A stretch of 64,000 nt of DNA. Source: Scenedesmus sp. ARA3 (lineage: Eukaryota; Chlorophyta; Chlorophyceae; Sphaeropleales; Scenedesmaceae). The translations under genes and the position numbers were made by a program. The stretch spans positions 1 to 64,000 of the forward strand of contig RWJK01000451.1 of assembly GCA_004335835.1 (NCBI GenBank), read 5' to 3'. The stretch's first letter is position 1. Each line of letters starts with the position of its first letter. The notes beneath the pieces were generated by a model. That model worked only from the letters and a program-made list of their open reading frames with translations, did no database searches and was not told the DNA's origin. Of the stretch, positions 1 through 12,100 are shown one piece after another.

Positions 1-126
1 GCCATTGAAAAGGGCGAAATTTTCCGGCCCGGTATTTTGCAGAATTGGCCATAGTCTCAACTTGCAAGAACTTACCCTTCTGCCTTTGAATGCACGTCTT
101 TATGAAGAGATTTGATCAGGCAGCGT

Positions 127-132
127 TGTAAC
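127..132 (+). terminator. Possible poly(A) signal of a gene left of the window
   Basis: A TGTAAC hexamer on the + strand. The same hexamer lies 100-850 nt after several stop codons in this window, so this copy could end a + strand transcript entering from the left. No coding sequence is visible in bases 1-126. Confidence 0.25.
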
Positions 133-640
133 AGTGCCATGTGTTAGCCATCACCTTGCAGTGCGTGGTTATATGTGCGCTGTCCTGAGCTGGAGTTATG
201 CAAGCATATGGGGACCAACTTGGCACCAGTGGTGCATGTGCAAGCTGGTAACAATCCAATTCTCATCGATGCTAGTAGAGCTGCGAAGAGAGCACATGAC
301 ACAGACACAAAGTGAAACAACAAGGGCCGAGACAGCAGGCTGCGCTGTCTTGCAGCCGTCGCGGCTGCACTGCATTGCCTTGATATTCAACGCCTTCTCC
401 CTCCAGCTACAGCACACATACGCCACGTGAACACCCGTCTTGCGCCTCTCAAGGTGGAATGCAGGAGTGTGGCCGAAAAGCTACTTCACACAAGCAACTT
501 CACTGGAAAGGTTGACCGTTGAAGATCACCAAACTGTGCTGTGACTTAGGCTCCCTGATCTCACATATCATGGATCTAGGAACTGCGGATTATGCCTTAC
601 GCAGGTGTCTCTATGCATGCCACATTTGGCTGTGTTCTGT
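133..640. other. Intergenic, no gene seen
   Basis: No translated segment here resembles a known domain. It lies past the probable 3' end of the SET-domain gene and is probably a spacer between two convergent transcripts. Confidence 0.5.
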
Positions 641-646
641 GTTACA
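641..646 (-). terminator. TGTAAC poly(A) signal of the SET gene
   Basis: TGTAAC on the minus strand, about 155 nt after the stop codon of the SET-domain gene. TGTAA is the standard chlorophyte polyadenylation signal, and position and strand fit a short 3' UTR. Confidence 0.6.
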
Positions 647-799
647 CTGTGCGTCCAACAACACCATCCTTTGATGCGCTTCCTCTCTGCCGCGTGATCA
701 GCGCAGCAGCCATGCCATTGAGATGTTGCTGTGCAGCACTTCCGCACGAACAGCTAGCCATGGACACTCAGCCGCTCTGCCGCAGCCCTGCCCAGAGCT

Positions 800-3066
800 T
801 CACGCCGCCACCAGCTGCTGCGCCTGCAGCGCCCCAGCCAGCTCCTCCGCGCTGCAGCGCTCGCAGCTGCACACAAACCCATAGTCCCGCAGCATTGCGC
901 GCCGCTCCTGCAGGCCCGCCCCCTCCTCCTCAATGTATGACAGCAGCACCTCACTGCCAGCAGCAATGTCTGTCAGCGCCCGCAGCACCATCTGGCCGCT
1001 GGGCAGGCAGGTGGCTGCTGCGTTGGGGGCGCAGCTGTGGTTGACGCAGCTCTGTAGCGCATAGAACCCAGTGCCCTGCAGGGCATGGGCACGGCACAAG
1101 GCAGGGCACGCATGAGCGATGCGACAGGACACGGCAATGCATGCACGCGGGTGCGACAGGTGTGCCTCTTCACGATCAGGAGGGATGACGGCCGTGTTGT
1201 AGGGCATAAGGGCGGGTTTGCGCATCGCTGAGCAGCATGCGAGTTTGTCAGACAGTCGCTAGCCTGCAGCATTGCCGCTGCATGCCGCCTGGCACACTGC
1301 ATGCGCATGCAGCCCACCCTCTCACTCTCAGTGCATGCTGACACTGAGGCGCCACACTTGAGAAGACGGCTCCATCATACACTGTCAGTATGCCATGCAA
1401 TGTATCTTGTTCAACGCAGGGAGCCCAAACATACCCAAACACCCTGCATGACCATATGCTCACCTCTGCCGGTGCATCTGCGTCGTCTCCGAGCGCCTCC
1501 AGAAGCGGCTGCACCTCCTGCACGGCTGCTGCTGCTGCGTCCATGTCCACGCCATACTCAGCGGGGTGCAGCAGCATGTCTTTGTAGCGCGCCACTGGTG
1601 CAGGCACTGCCAGGGCGAGGTTGTTCAGCTCAAACATGCCCACCAGGCTGCCATACAGCTGCAGGCAGGCAGCGGCAGCGGCAGCGGAGAGCAGACAGTA
1701 GGTACTGCTGTCGTTGAGGCAGAGCATGGTGGCAGTAGTGCAGTGCGGAGGAAGGACACTATGCAATGGCACATCGGCACGCCGGGAAAAGGCACAAGAT
1801 TGCAAGCGTACAAAAACACCGTGCATGTTTTTCAATGAAGCCCAGCCACCAGCACAGTGAGCTCTAGCCATCAGCAGACGGACACAACCAGCGAGAGCAG
1901 CAGCATTCAGCGTGCAATGCTGCAAGGTTGCGCAAGGCCAAGCCGCCGCCGCCGCCGTCGGCAGCACACCCCAGGCGCACTGTGTCGCACCTGCAAGTCA
2001 AACAGCTGAGGGAAGCGGCTGTCCTGCAGGCCGGCCCGTAGCAGCGCCAGCGAGTCAGCTGCAAGCTCTTTCAGCTGCGCACGCAGCTCAGAAGCATCCA
2101 CCTCCTCACTGTCACTGTCGCCGTCACTTTCACTGCCCTCCTGCTGCTCTGCCTCCTCCTGCTGCTCTGCCACCACATCCCACCAGGCTGCCTTGTGGCC
2201 TACAGCGAACGGCAGGAAAGCAGCCTGCAACGCCTGCAGACACTGCTGCTGCTGCTCACTGCCCGCAGCCACGAGCACCTGCTGCACAGGACTGCCTGCC
2301 TGCGCTGCGCCAGCAGCCCGTGCAAACGCAGCTGCAGCTTCCTGCTGCTCATCTCTGCCTGCTGCTGCGGTGCTGCCTGCACCCTCTGCTGCTGCTGCTG
2401 CCGCATCTGCAGGTGTGACGACTCTAGCTGCTATCCTCTCGCCTGCAGCAGCAGCACTAATGGCTCGTGCATATGCAGCTCCTGCCTCTGCACCCTCTGC
2501 TGTATCTGCTGCCACCTGCTGCAGCAGCTTGTCGGCTGTGATGATGGTGCTGGCTATGACCTGTGCTGCCACCCTGAAGATGTCGTTGGTCTCCTCTGCA
2601 TGCTCAAAGAACGCACCCAGCTTCGCCCTGTTGACTGCTACACCATGCAGCTGCTGCACTGCAGGCTTCTGAGCCCGCCTGCTGCTGCTGCTGCCGGCCC
2701 CAGCCCCACTGCTGCTGCTGCTGCCGCCTGCAGGGCTATGGCTGCAGCTTGCTGAGTGCTGCGAAGCTGCAGCAGCCTTGCCTTTGCCTTTGTCATCACT
2801 GCAAGGTTAGCAATAGCAGTAGCAGCAGTGGCAGTACAGATTGACAGCTGGCAGGTAACCCTAGGCTGTAGTTGGCTGCTGTGTTGCAAGGTCCTTCAGC
2901 ACAGGACACGAGGACACGAGCAGCACAGGACAGGAGGGACGCATCACCTGCCTACCTGTCTACCAGCAGGAGCCTGAGGACTGCTTGCCTGAGCGCTGCA
3001 CGGAACGCGCATAACCTGACAAAGCTGCCCCTAAACAAGCAGAGTTGACCATGGGCTTGTGGCGTA

Positions 3067-3098
<32 letters not shown>

Positions 3099-3567
3099 GC
3101 CCTTCTGCTGCACCCACAGGGCACAGCAGGCAGTGGTAGCGCTCCCAGGCTTCTGCCTCACAGCCAGAGGAGCAGTACTCCTCACTGCACCCACCACGGC
3201 ACTTGACCTGCACACCAACAGCACCAGGACACCCGCAGCCAAGTCAGAAAGACAGCATGTGCTGTATTGTGCTGGTTCTAGCCGTATCCCTGGGTGGCAG
3301 CGGCTGGCTGCCTGCTGTGCTGCTCACCAGCTGACCACCGCCTTCGCAGCAACACAAAGCTGCAGCTGTGCTGCTCCAGCTGCTGCTGCATCCACAGGCT
3401 GCTGCGGCGACCCAAGGGGCTTCTGCAGATTACTCAGCAGTACAGCAGCACCTGCCAGCCGCTGTGCCTCACCGGCTCCGCCATGTCCACCTCGCCTGTG
3501 AGCGGCAGGTCCACCCTGCCCTGCAGCAGCCCCTCAAGGAACTGGCTGTTCACGGCAGCTTGGATCT

Positions 3568-3606
<39 letters not shown>

Positions 3607-3717
3607 CATGCAATGAACGCAACCAGGAAGAGGGACCCGCTCAGTCGATTCAGCGCCCCGCGGACGTGGTGACAGTAAATCCATGCACCTGCACCAGCAC
3701 CTGCAGAGCCGCAGCAA

Positions 3718-3759
<42 letters not shown>

Positions 3760-4876
3760 GCCGCCTCACCTTGTCCACCCTGTCCTGCACCTGCCGCAGG
3801 TCGTCCTCCTCGGTGGCATCAGACAGCTCGTTGATGAGGCAGCAGATCTTGCCGCCCACGTGCTGCTCCACAGTGCCTGCAGGCGAGCAGCAGCGCATGG
3901 CAGCAATGCGGGTGGCGATGTAGCCGCCTAGTAGCGTGCAGCTGCGGCTGTGCAGCAGCTTCGCCAGTCTCAGCAGCGTGTGCTCAAGCTGCATACGCCA
4001 GCAGCGCATGGGGAGCGCTGGCCAGTCTGGGGTGAAGGTGAACCAGGCTGCCCCAGTGGGGTACCGTGCTTGTGTGGGGGAATGCCTGCAGCTGCAACCC
4101 TTGCCGTGCTGGCACGCCATGTAACACAAAGCAGCGCTGCATAAGCATGCAGCATCAAATAGCAGGTACAGCAGAAACTCCCTGACGGATGCCTGCATGT
4201 GCATGCTGCTGAGTGTGGTGGCTGCAGCTGCAGCATGAATGTATAGAGTTGGTGCTGCTGGATCGAAGACATCTATTGAAGCACTAGCAGAGTGCTTATG
4301 CATGCGCTACCTTGCGGCAGGTGCAGCGCTGACAGCTGCCTGCTCACCAACAGCCTTGAAGCAGTGGCTGCAGGTTGACACTTCCAGTTTGCTGTCAAGC
4401 TGTTGCACAGCTGCCTGCAATGGAAAAGGATGTGTATCTCAGATACCCACAGTCGCATCTGATGAGTGCATGTATGCGATGCAGCATTTTGATGTGACTT
4501 CAGGCTGTGCAGTAGCAGCAGTAGCAGCAGAAGTCAGCTGCGCCAGACGTACGGCAAATGCCTGGACATACTCAACCAGCTCATAAAGGATAACCAATCA
4601 AACCAACTGCGTTATTACCAAAGGCCGTTCTGTCCACAACACGTCGCCCTGCTGGAAGCCTTTTGTTGCGAAGACGCCTTTGCCACGTCCACCGCCGGCA
4701 TCCGGCCTGATCTCAATTCCATTTGCTTTTAAGCTAGAAAGAACGGCTGTGTAATACTCATTTGCCGTGTCTTGCGGCACAAGCTGCAGCAAAGGGTTGT
4801 TGCTGGTGGTGTCGGAAGCCATTGTGCACTGGCCAAATGGGCAAGCAATGGCTTGACCAGCGTTGTCAATAGCCAT
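800..4876 (-). CDS. ATXR2: ATXR2/SMYD5-like SET-domain histone-lysine methyltransferase
   Basis: Multi-exon gene for a protein with a split SET domain, matching the plant ATXR2/animal SMYD5 group of histone lysine methyltransferases. The first exon (ATG at 4876) carries the SET N-terminus: a YYTAVLSSLKANG stretch, then a GGGRGKGVFATKGFQQGD segment. A second exon near 4343-4411 carries a CSHC zinc-ligand pair. An exon pair split by the intron 3566-3769 encodes a helical segment ending DRVDK and continuing IQAAVNSQFLEG. The exon at about 3068-3213 holds the zinc finger (CRGGC, EEYCSSGC, WERYHCLLC). Exons near 2100-2640 give EETNDIF and KAAWWDVV, and about 1500-1670 gives GMFELNNL. The last exon has the catalytic ALQSCVNHSCAPN core and the post-SET CSCERC, stopping at 800. 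ATXR2 is linked to H3K36 methylation in Arabidopsis; the substrate here is inferred. Not every exon boundary was resolved, notably around 2640-3000. TGTAAC lies 155 nt downstream. Confidence 0.88.
3068..3097 (-). repeat. (CAG)10 array ending at a splice donor
   Basis: On the sense (minus) strand ten CAG units run directly into the donor, CAG then GTACGC. In the reading frame the array is an exonic poly-Ser run that follows the zinc-finger exon of the SET gene. Confidence 0.8.
3569..3604 (-). repeat. (CTG) array forming a splice acceptor
   Basis: Sense strand reads a run of CTG units closing with CAG at the 3' end of the intron 3566-3769 of the SET gene. The next exon begins at 3565 with IQAAVNSQF in phase 0. 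The array takes the place of the polypyrimidine tract. Confidence 0.85.
3719..3757 (-). repeat. (CAG)13 array just inside a splice donor
   Basis: Thirteen CAG units on the sense strand begin about 12 nt inside the same SET-gene intron, after the donor GTGAGG at 3769. The array is the reverse complement of the CTG array at the intron's other end. Confidence 0.85.
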
Positions 4877-5380
4877 CAATACTTCAATTCGGGTTAACCG
4901 CCTGTTTCAAGAAGAGTGTCACAATGGGACACAGGGTTTGTGGTTGACCATAAAACCCCACCAGCCCTGGACAGTGTGTCAATGGCATACTGCAAGCCTT
5001 ACCAATGATGCAGAGCAGGCTAAATGGGAGCCAAATCAAACCCTTAAGGGTGATGCGTGCGTGGCATACCCAGACAAACAGGCTCCACTCAGTGCTCAGG
5101 CAAAGGGCACACTGCCTGTCATTGCGATGGTGTTGATCAGATACACCACAGCACAAGTCAGCACTCCAGACGGCCTGGGGCTAAACATGCAGCCTAAGCA
5201 ATGAGACCGAAGCAATCAAGGAACACCCACCAAGCCGCAAGCCCTCTGCCAAGTCGGTCAGTCAAAGCGTTATTCAGCGCGTACAAATGCAGCTGTCGAT
5301 GACTCCACATCTGATGTTCACTACCACGTTGTCTACATGCTATTGTTGTGCATGCCCATTGCCCACACAGTTGAGGCCCC
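4877..5380 (-). promoter_or_regulatory. PDS5 3' region and SET-gene promoter
   Basis: This 504-bp spacer between two tandem minus-strand genes must hold the PDS5 3' UTR and the SET-gene promoter. I see no TGTAA on the minus strand here and no clear TATA box, so neither boundary can be placed. Confidence 0.4.
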
Positions 5381-6071
5381 TCAAGCTGGCCTCCTCCGCG
5401 TAACCCGTGCACCCTGCCCCACCCCACCCGCAGCAACCACCCCAGCTGCGACGCCACGCTTCTTTACCAGCCCTGCCTTGTCAGCTGCTACAGCCTTGCC
5501 GTTAGCAGCTGCTAGCTTGCCCTGCTTGGCTGCCGCCGGCTTCCGGCTGACATCCTTCTGAGGGGTCTGGTCCTCCTGCAGCAGGCCATCTGCAGCGCCA
5601 TCAGACTCGCTCACATCAGCCGCTGCTGCAGCAGCAGCAGGCTTAGCGCCAGCGCTGCGGCCCCGCCGCTGCTGACCTGGCGATCCCGCAGCAGCTGCTG
5701 CTGCAGGTGCCGCCCGCCCCTTGCCAGCAGCACCCCTGCCTGCCGCCTGCTTGCTCTGACGCACAGCTGCAGCAGCTGCTGGCGCTGCTGCCTCCGCTTC
5801 ATCAGCACTGCCGTCATCCTCAGCAGCAGCAGCAGCAGCAGCAGCAGGCATTCTGCTGCGGGGCCTGGCAGGTGCCGGGCTGGAGGCATCCTCTGCATGC
5901 ACAGGCGGCGTAAATGACAGCGGCTGCTGCTTCAGGGCAGGCTGCTGCTGCTGCTGACGGCGGCCACCCTGCTGCTGCTTGCCTGGCTGCTGCTGCTGCT
6001 GCTTGGGCCGCATTGCAGCTGCATTGCCAGCAGCGGCATGGCCATTAGTAGCATATGGCCGCCGTACTCCA

Positions 6072-6107
<36 letters not shown>

Positions 6108-9100
6108 GGTTGCATATCAGGTGCTGCAGGGGAATGCGCCTCATCCCCTGACTGGCTGCCAGCGCTGCCACCTGAGTCGGCTGGAGAAGCCGCAGCTGCG
6201 TGTTTTGCCTGCCTTGGCTGCTGCGCCGCCTGCTGCTTCTGCATCTGCAGCTGCTTCTGCCTGCTAGTCAGCTGGTCGGGCTGCGCCTTGGCAGCAGATG
6301 GAGGGGCGTCGACTGCAGCAGTTACAAGTCCAGGCATAAGCAGACAGCTTCAGCAGCAGTGTCGAACAACTGCCATGCAAGTGTCTTGCTGTTTCATAAA
6401 TTATGCACATCTATATTATGCACAAGGCGAAAGTGATTGCAGCATCCTAAACAGGCTACCTCATCACATCTACTTGCACTCACTGGCTGCTGCCAATTGC
6501 AAGTGACAAGCACAGTCGTTTTAACACCAGCTTTGGTCACTCACCGTCGCCCGACTCCCAGCCATCATTGCTGTCGGCCTTGGCAGCCCTCCTAGGCTTG
6601 CTGCCGCGCCCGCCAGCGCCAGCTGCTGCGCCGCCCCGGCCCTTGCTGCGCTTCGCAGGCCGCTGCTCTGACGCATCATCACCATCCTCCTCCGCTGCAC
6701 TCCCCTCCTCTGCAGCCCTACTTGCTTGCGCCCTGCGCTTGCTGCCGCGGCCTGCAGCGCCTGCAGACGTTGTCGCTGCCGCTGCTGCTGTGCTGCGGGG
6801 CTTGGTGCCTCTTCCGTGCCTGGCGGCTGCTGCTGCTGCCGCCTGGCCATGCATGTGTGGCGGCTGTGCCAGCGCTGCCACTGGCTCAGGGTCCAGCTCC
6901 ACCTCAAAGCCAGGCGGCAAATAGCTCACGCCAGCGGCACCTGCTCCAGCAGCAGCCAGGCCGCAGCAGCAGGGCAGCGGGCACACACAAAGCCACAGTT
7001 GGTCATGAGCCGCCGCCAGCATCAAATTGCAGTTTTCAGACACCGAGCTGCGCAGCTTGCACAGCAAAACGCAATGCTGCTTGCTGGTACATCAGGTTAT
7101 GAAGAGGAGATTGCGCAAAGGCAGCATGTTGGCAATACCTAAAGGAGCGACCAGCATGGTGCACCCTGCCACCTCAGCAGACAGCACGCTGCGCTCACCG
7201 CGCTCCTCCTTGTCCAGCGGCCTGTAGAAGCTGGCAGGCAGCGTGATGCCGCCGGGGTGCTTGGCTGTGAGCAGGCCCGGCTCCAGGCCCATGCGCTGCG
7301 CCAGCGCCCGCAGCATGGCCAGCGCCATGTCACACAGCACGTACAGCTGGCTGGTGGCCGGCTCCTCCTGCAGACAAGGACGGGCATGAAGACATTCAAG
7401 GAGGGGAGGCAGGGACGTTAGCAGCATATACTGCCATTTCATCAGTCACCCGACCTGACATGTGTACGAAGAGACAGAGGATCTAGCAGCGCGGCACCGA
7501 ATTGCAACAGGGCAGTGACCAAACTCCGGAACAGCAGGTCAGTGGCCAGCTGCCGCGCCACTCACCGCCCTGTCTGCGGTGTACTTGATGTACGCGCACA
7601 TCTTGCGCAGCGCGGGCACAAACGCGCCAGCAGCGGTGCTGCCCGACTCCACCAGCAGCGGCTGCAGCATGAACTGCAGCATGAACTGGAAGGGCGTGCA
7701 GCAGCCGGGATCCTCCGCAGCCTCCTCAGGCTACAGCACAGAGCAGCAGGCATGCACAAAGCCACTTGGTCAGCAGGAGGTGTGGGCAGTAGCTGGGCCC
7801 AGCAGTGGCACGCGTGCAGCTGTCAGCAATATGACACAGCAGTGCAGGCGCCTTAGTGTATTTGCTCGTGGCTGGGCATGTGAGAATTTTGCTAGCACAG
7901 TGCATCCACAGCAACTGTGCACATAAAGGAGCAAATCCATGCGCCTGCACTGCTACAACCCAGGCCAGGAGTAATATGACAGTTTTAGACATTTTAAAGG
8001 TGTGCCTGTCTGGCCTCCGTGCTAGCGCACCTGAGGGAAATCTGGGTGGTGTGCCAGGATGTACAGCCCATACGGCAGAAGCATCTCAGGCTGCTCCTGC
8101 AGCGTGCTGCCACCGCCACGCACGCCCGCGGCGCCGCCCGCCGCAGCAGCTGCGCTCATGATGCTCTGCTGCACCGCGGCGCGCCTGCTGTGCACCCACT
8201 CGCGCAGCATGCGTGCTGCTGCCTCCTTGTTGGCGAGCTCAGGGTCCACAGCGGCTAGGGGAAGCATGGCCGCATACTTGGCTGCCAGCTGGTGCGTGGA
8301 GCGCCGCAACTGCAGGGTGGACAGTGCCAAGCTCGGTTGAGGAAACGTATGCGCACAGGGCCAAGCGCACAGCATGCACAGCACGCAAGGGGACTCCTAC
8401 TGCGGCGTTGACAGCATGGTATGAATTCAGCAAAGCTGGCACGCCGCCAGACAAGGCCAACGCAGGAGCAGTGCCACGCATCAAGAGCTTCGAACCTGTA
8501 CCATCCTGCATTGCCAATAACAGACAATACTGCACAGCCGCAGCCGCGTCAAAGCACACTCACGTTGAAGTAGCTGACCAGCTTGTACAGCTTGGCCGCA
8601 AACACGCCGCGCACGCTGGTCTGGTTGTCCTGCATGACCAGCGCCAGCATGCAGTAGCAGCCAGCACCCAGCCGGCTGTCATGACGCCGCGCCAGCCGCA
8701 GCAGCGAGGCTGCCGCTGCCAGGCGCAGCTGCCCCGCCACCTCATCAGGCACATCGGCCAGGAAGGAAGGCCGTGCCTCCTCGCTAGGCTCCAGCAGGCT
8801 ACAGCGGCAACAGCGGTGACGTGCAGAAAATGCAGAAGGTAGTGTGTGAGGAACAGGTGCAGCAGACGCAGCACCCCATACGCAGCTCTGAAGCACAACT
8901 GCCCGGCAGGGCGTGCAAGCGTTGTGCTGCTCAAACAACAACAGCTTTCTGCCAGCATGCACCGCGTGCTATCTGCGACGCCCTTGCGGCTCACCCCTCC
9001 AAGTCCTGCGCCAGGCGTGTGGCCACTCGCAGCGTCTCCACAGGCAAATCATCAGCATCGCTGTCAGGCACACAGCCCGCAGCCAGCGCCTTCAGCGCAG

Positions 9101-12100
9101 CGCCTTTCAGCCACACCCCAGCAGCTTCAACTTGGCTGCTGCCGCCTGCTGTGCCCAGCTGGCTGCTGCCCCTGCCCCTACTGCTGGGCGATGTGAGGGA
9201 GGCAGGGGTGGACAGGGACGGCTGGGAGCGGCCGCTGCTGCCGGCTGCTGCTCCTGCTGGTGCTGTCACTGCTGCATCAAGGTAGGCCAGCAGGTAGTCG
9301 TCCAGCACAAAGCTGAGCAGCTGCTCGGCATGCTGGCTGAACACGTCTGCAGCAGCACAAAACAGCAACCACAGCAGAGTTTGCTGACAACGGCTTGAAG
9401 GAACAAAGTTATCAGCAACAGGCACGAACGTGCCGTCAGCTACAATGTTCCGCGCCTGCTCAGAACCAAATTACTCTCAGCCAATAGTTCAACTACTCTG
9501 TAGAGCAGATATGCGCCAGCAACGCTACAGCAGGCAAAGCCACTTCAGCTGTGGCTCACTTTCATGGCCAATAATGCCAGATGCGCTGCCTGCGCAGACA
9601 TGCTGACGCCGTAGTAGCATCGCAACTGGTGCACCTCTCCTCAGCAGAAACACCAAACATGGCAGACGCCTTACCTGGTAGCAGCCGGCCGATTGTTGCA
9701 AGTGCCTGCAGCTTGGCAGCAGTCTCAGCCTCGCCAGAGTCCAGGCTGCCTGCCAGGTCAGCCGCAAGCTGCGACAGCTCAGCGCGTGCACTGCCGTGGT
9801 CCTGGCAGTACGCAATGGCGTACGTGGCCCACTTGGCGGCCCTGGGGTTGCACACAGCACCTGCAGCAGCTTGGCTGTCATTGTAATCTGCTTCTGCATC
9901 ATCTGCATCCGCATCATCTTCTTCCATTGCATCTAGCGCATCTTCTGTGTCTGCTCGCTGCTTGCGCTTGCTGCTCTGCTTGCCTCCTGCAGCTCCGGCA
10001 GAGCTGCTGCCCCGCGCCAGCTGCCGCATGCACGGCAGCAGCTGCTGCTTCACCAGCTTGGCCACTGCTGCGTCTGGCGAGGCTGCCAGCAGCATGCCGC
10101 GCTTGCGCTGCTCCTTGGCGCACAGCGCCAGCAGCTGCGCAGCCAGCTGCTGCAGGTCAGGCTCGGCGCCGCGCAGCAGGCTGTGCAGCTGCGGCAGCAG
10201 CCCGGCAAACAGCATCGGCGCATACTGCAAGAGGCACGGCAGGAACAGCACACACATGGTGCATTAGCGCTGTGTGCTTACTTTGACTGGATGTGGCCAA
10301 CACCGCGGCATGAACGCACAGGCACAACCACAACAGACCATCAAGGTGCTTACACACAGCGCACATGTTGTGAACCATATCTATCAGCTCTTGACACCAT
10401 CCAGACTGGCCATGCAGGTGCTGCCAAGAACCCCACCGCGCCATGCGCACCTTTGACAGCCGCTGCGCCAGCTGGAACGCGCCGCGCACCAGGTCAGCCT
10501 GCTCCCCCTCCAGGTCGCCGCCCGCCAGCTGCAGCAGCGCAGCCAGCAGCGGCGGCGGGAACCAGGCCGCGGGCCGCGCCCACAGCAGCAGCTGGCTGAT
10601 GAAGTCTGCTGCGGTGCTGCGGGAGCCCACGCGCGACAGCGCATCAGTACGCGCCTTGCTGAACGCCTGCGCGATGCGGCACAGGGATACGAGGTATATG
10701 AGGGAGGAACTGGAAGGGACATGGCATGTCAAGCGCTTGCACGGCTGTTTGCATCAACCTTGTTGCAGCCGGCAGTGCTGCGAATGCACAAAGCACAGGC
10801 AACTCACACCAAGCCATGCAGCTGGGAGCTAAGCACCCTTGCACCGCACCTGCGCCGTGGCACCCGGCGCCAGCGCCTGCTGCAGCGCGCCAAACACATG
10901 GTTGTCGCGCACCGCCTGCAGGGCCGCCAGCCCCTCTGGTGCTTTGGAGGGGTTAGGGGAGAAGGGCGCCATGGATGCTACAAGGTTGCGTGACGCGCGC
11001 TCCAGGTCCTGCCTGATGGGTTCTGCAGCGTCCGGGTCCTTGGTCGTGCCTGACAGCTTGCGCCGCAGCACCAGGAATGCCAGCGCGTCACCCTGCACGT
11101 GGATTGGTTAAGGATGTTCATGAAGACAGACAATACAGGGAGGTGAGCGCAGGACAGCAGTAGACTCGATTGTCAGAGCTGCTGACTACCACCAAGCCTA
11201 AGCCTAGCAGCGAGAAACCACAGAAGAGCTGTAAACATGCAGCCTTCAAGTCTGCTGATGTGGCGCAGCAACGACGGCGCCGCTGAGCACGCCTTCGCAA
11301 CACACTATCCTGCAGCCTGCATCCCACGTGCCGTGCGGCGCGCACCTGCAGCCGTGCGCGCATGGCCAGCATCACCATCAGCGTCTCCCTGTCCATGGGG
11401 TTGGCAGCCAGCCACAGCTGCACCCAGGCTGCTGCAGCCTGCGCTGGCAGCGCCTGCGGGCCCAGCAAGCCGTCCCGCATGACGCCCTCGATGAGGTGCG
11501 CGCGCAGCTCCACGTCGCTCTTGCAGCACAGCAGCATGCGCGCAGGCAGCCAGCAGTACTTGGCCAGCTGCTCGCCAGTGCCTGCAGGCAGAGGTGTTGG
11601 TTCAGAGGAAGGGTCAGCAGCTGCACAGGCAGCACAGATGCTACTTGCAGAAACAAGGCTGAACTCCGAAGAAGATTCTTTGCTTCTTTGCAGAAACAGT
11701 ATTTGAGCAGAATCCCACGCGTGCAGCGACCACCAAATGCCACGATGCAGCTACCATCGCATCCAGCAGTGCGCGCAACCATTTCCACCAGTTCCACCAC
11801 AGTCCAGCCACCTCCAGCCACCTCCAGCCAAAGCAGCACAGTGCGCACGCGCTGTGAACCTCACCTGCAGCAGCCACGGTCCTGAACACCGCCATCAGGC
11901 TGCTGGCTGTCTGCTTGCGCACGCTGACCTTGGTGTCGCGCAGCCGCATGCACATGCCCTTCAGCACCTCCTGCAGCCACGCCACGTCCCGCGTGCCAGC
12001 AGCAACGCCAGCAGCAGCATCTGCAGCACCAAAGCCCTGATCAAGCTCCTTCTCGGGCGGCGTATACGCCACCCCTAGCTCTGCTGCTGCTGCTTCATCC

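Noticed and set aside
2195..2755. Long + strand frames rich in Cys, Leu and Ser over the SET gene
   Set aside because: They are antisense shadows of CAG/GCA-rich coding sequence; the minus strand carries the recognisable SET-gene exons.
4400..4570. In-frame segment read as an extra SET-gene exon
   Set aside because: The frame ends in a stop, and the CSHC exon downstream fits the family directly after exon 1; this stretch is intron.
5381..6337. A separate gene beginning MPGLVTAAVDAPP
   Set aside because: The frame continues upstream through a CTGCAG acceptor that fits the phase of the preceding PDS5 exon, so it is the PDS5 tail.
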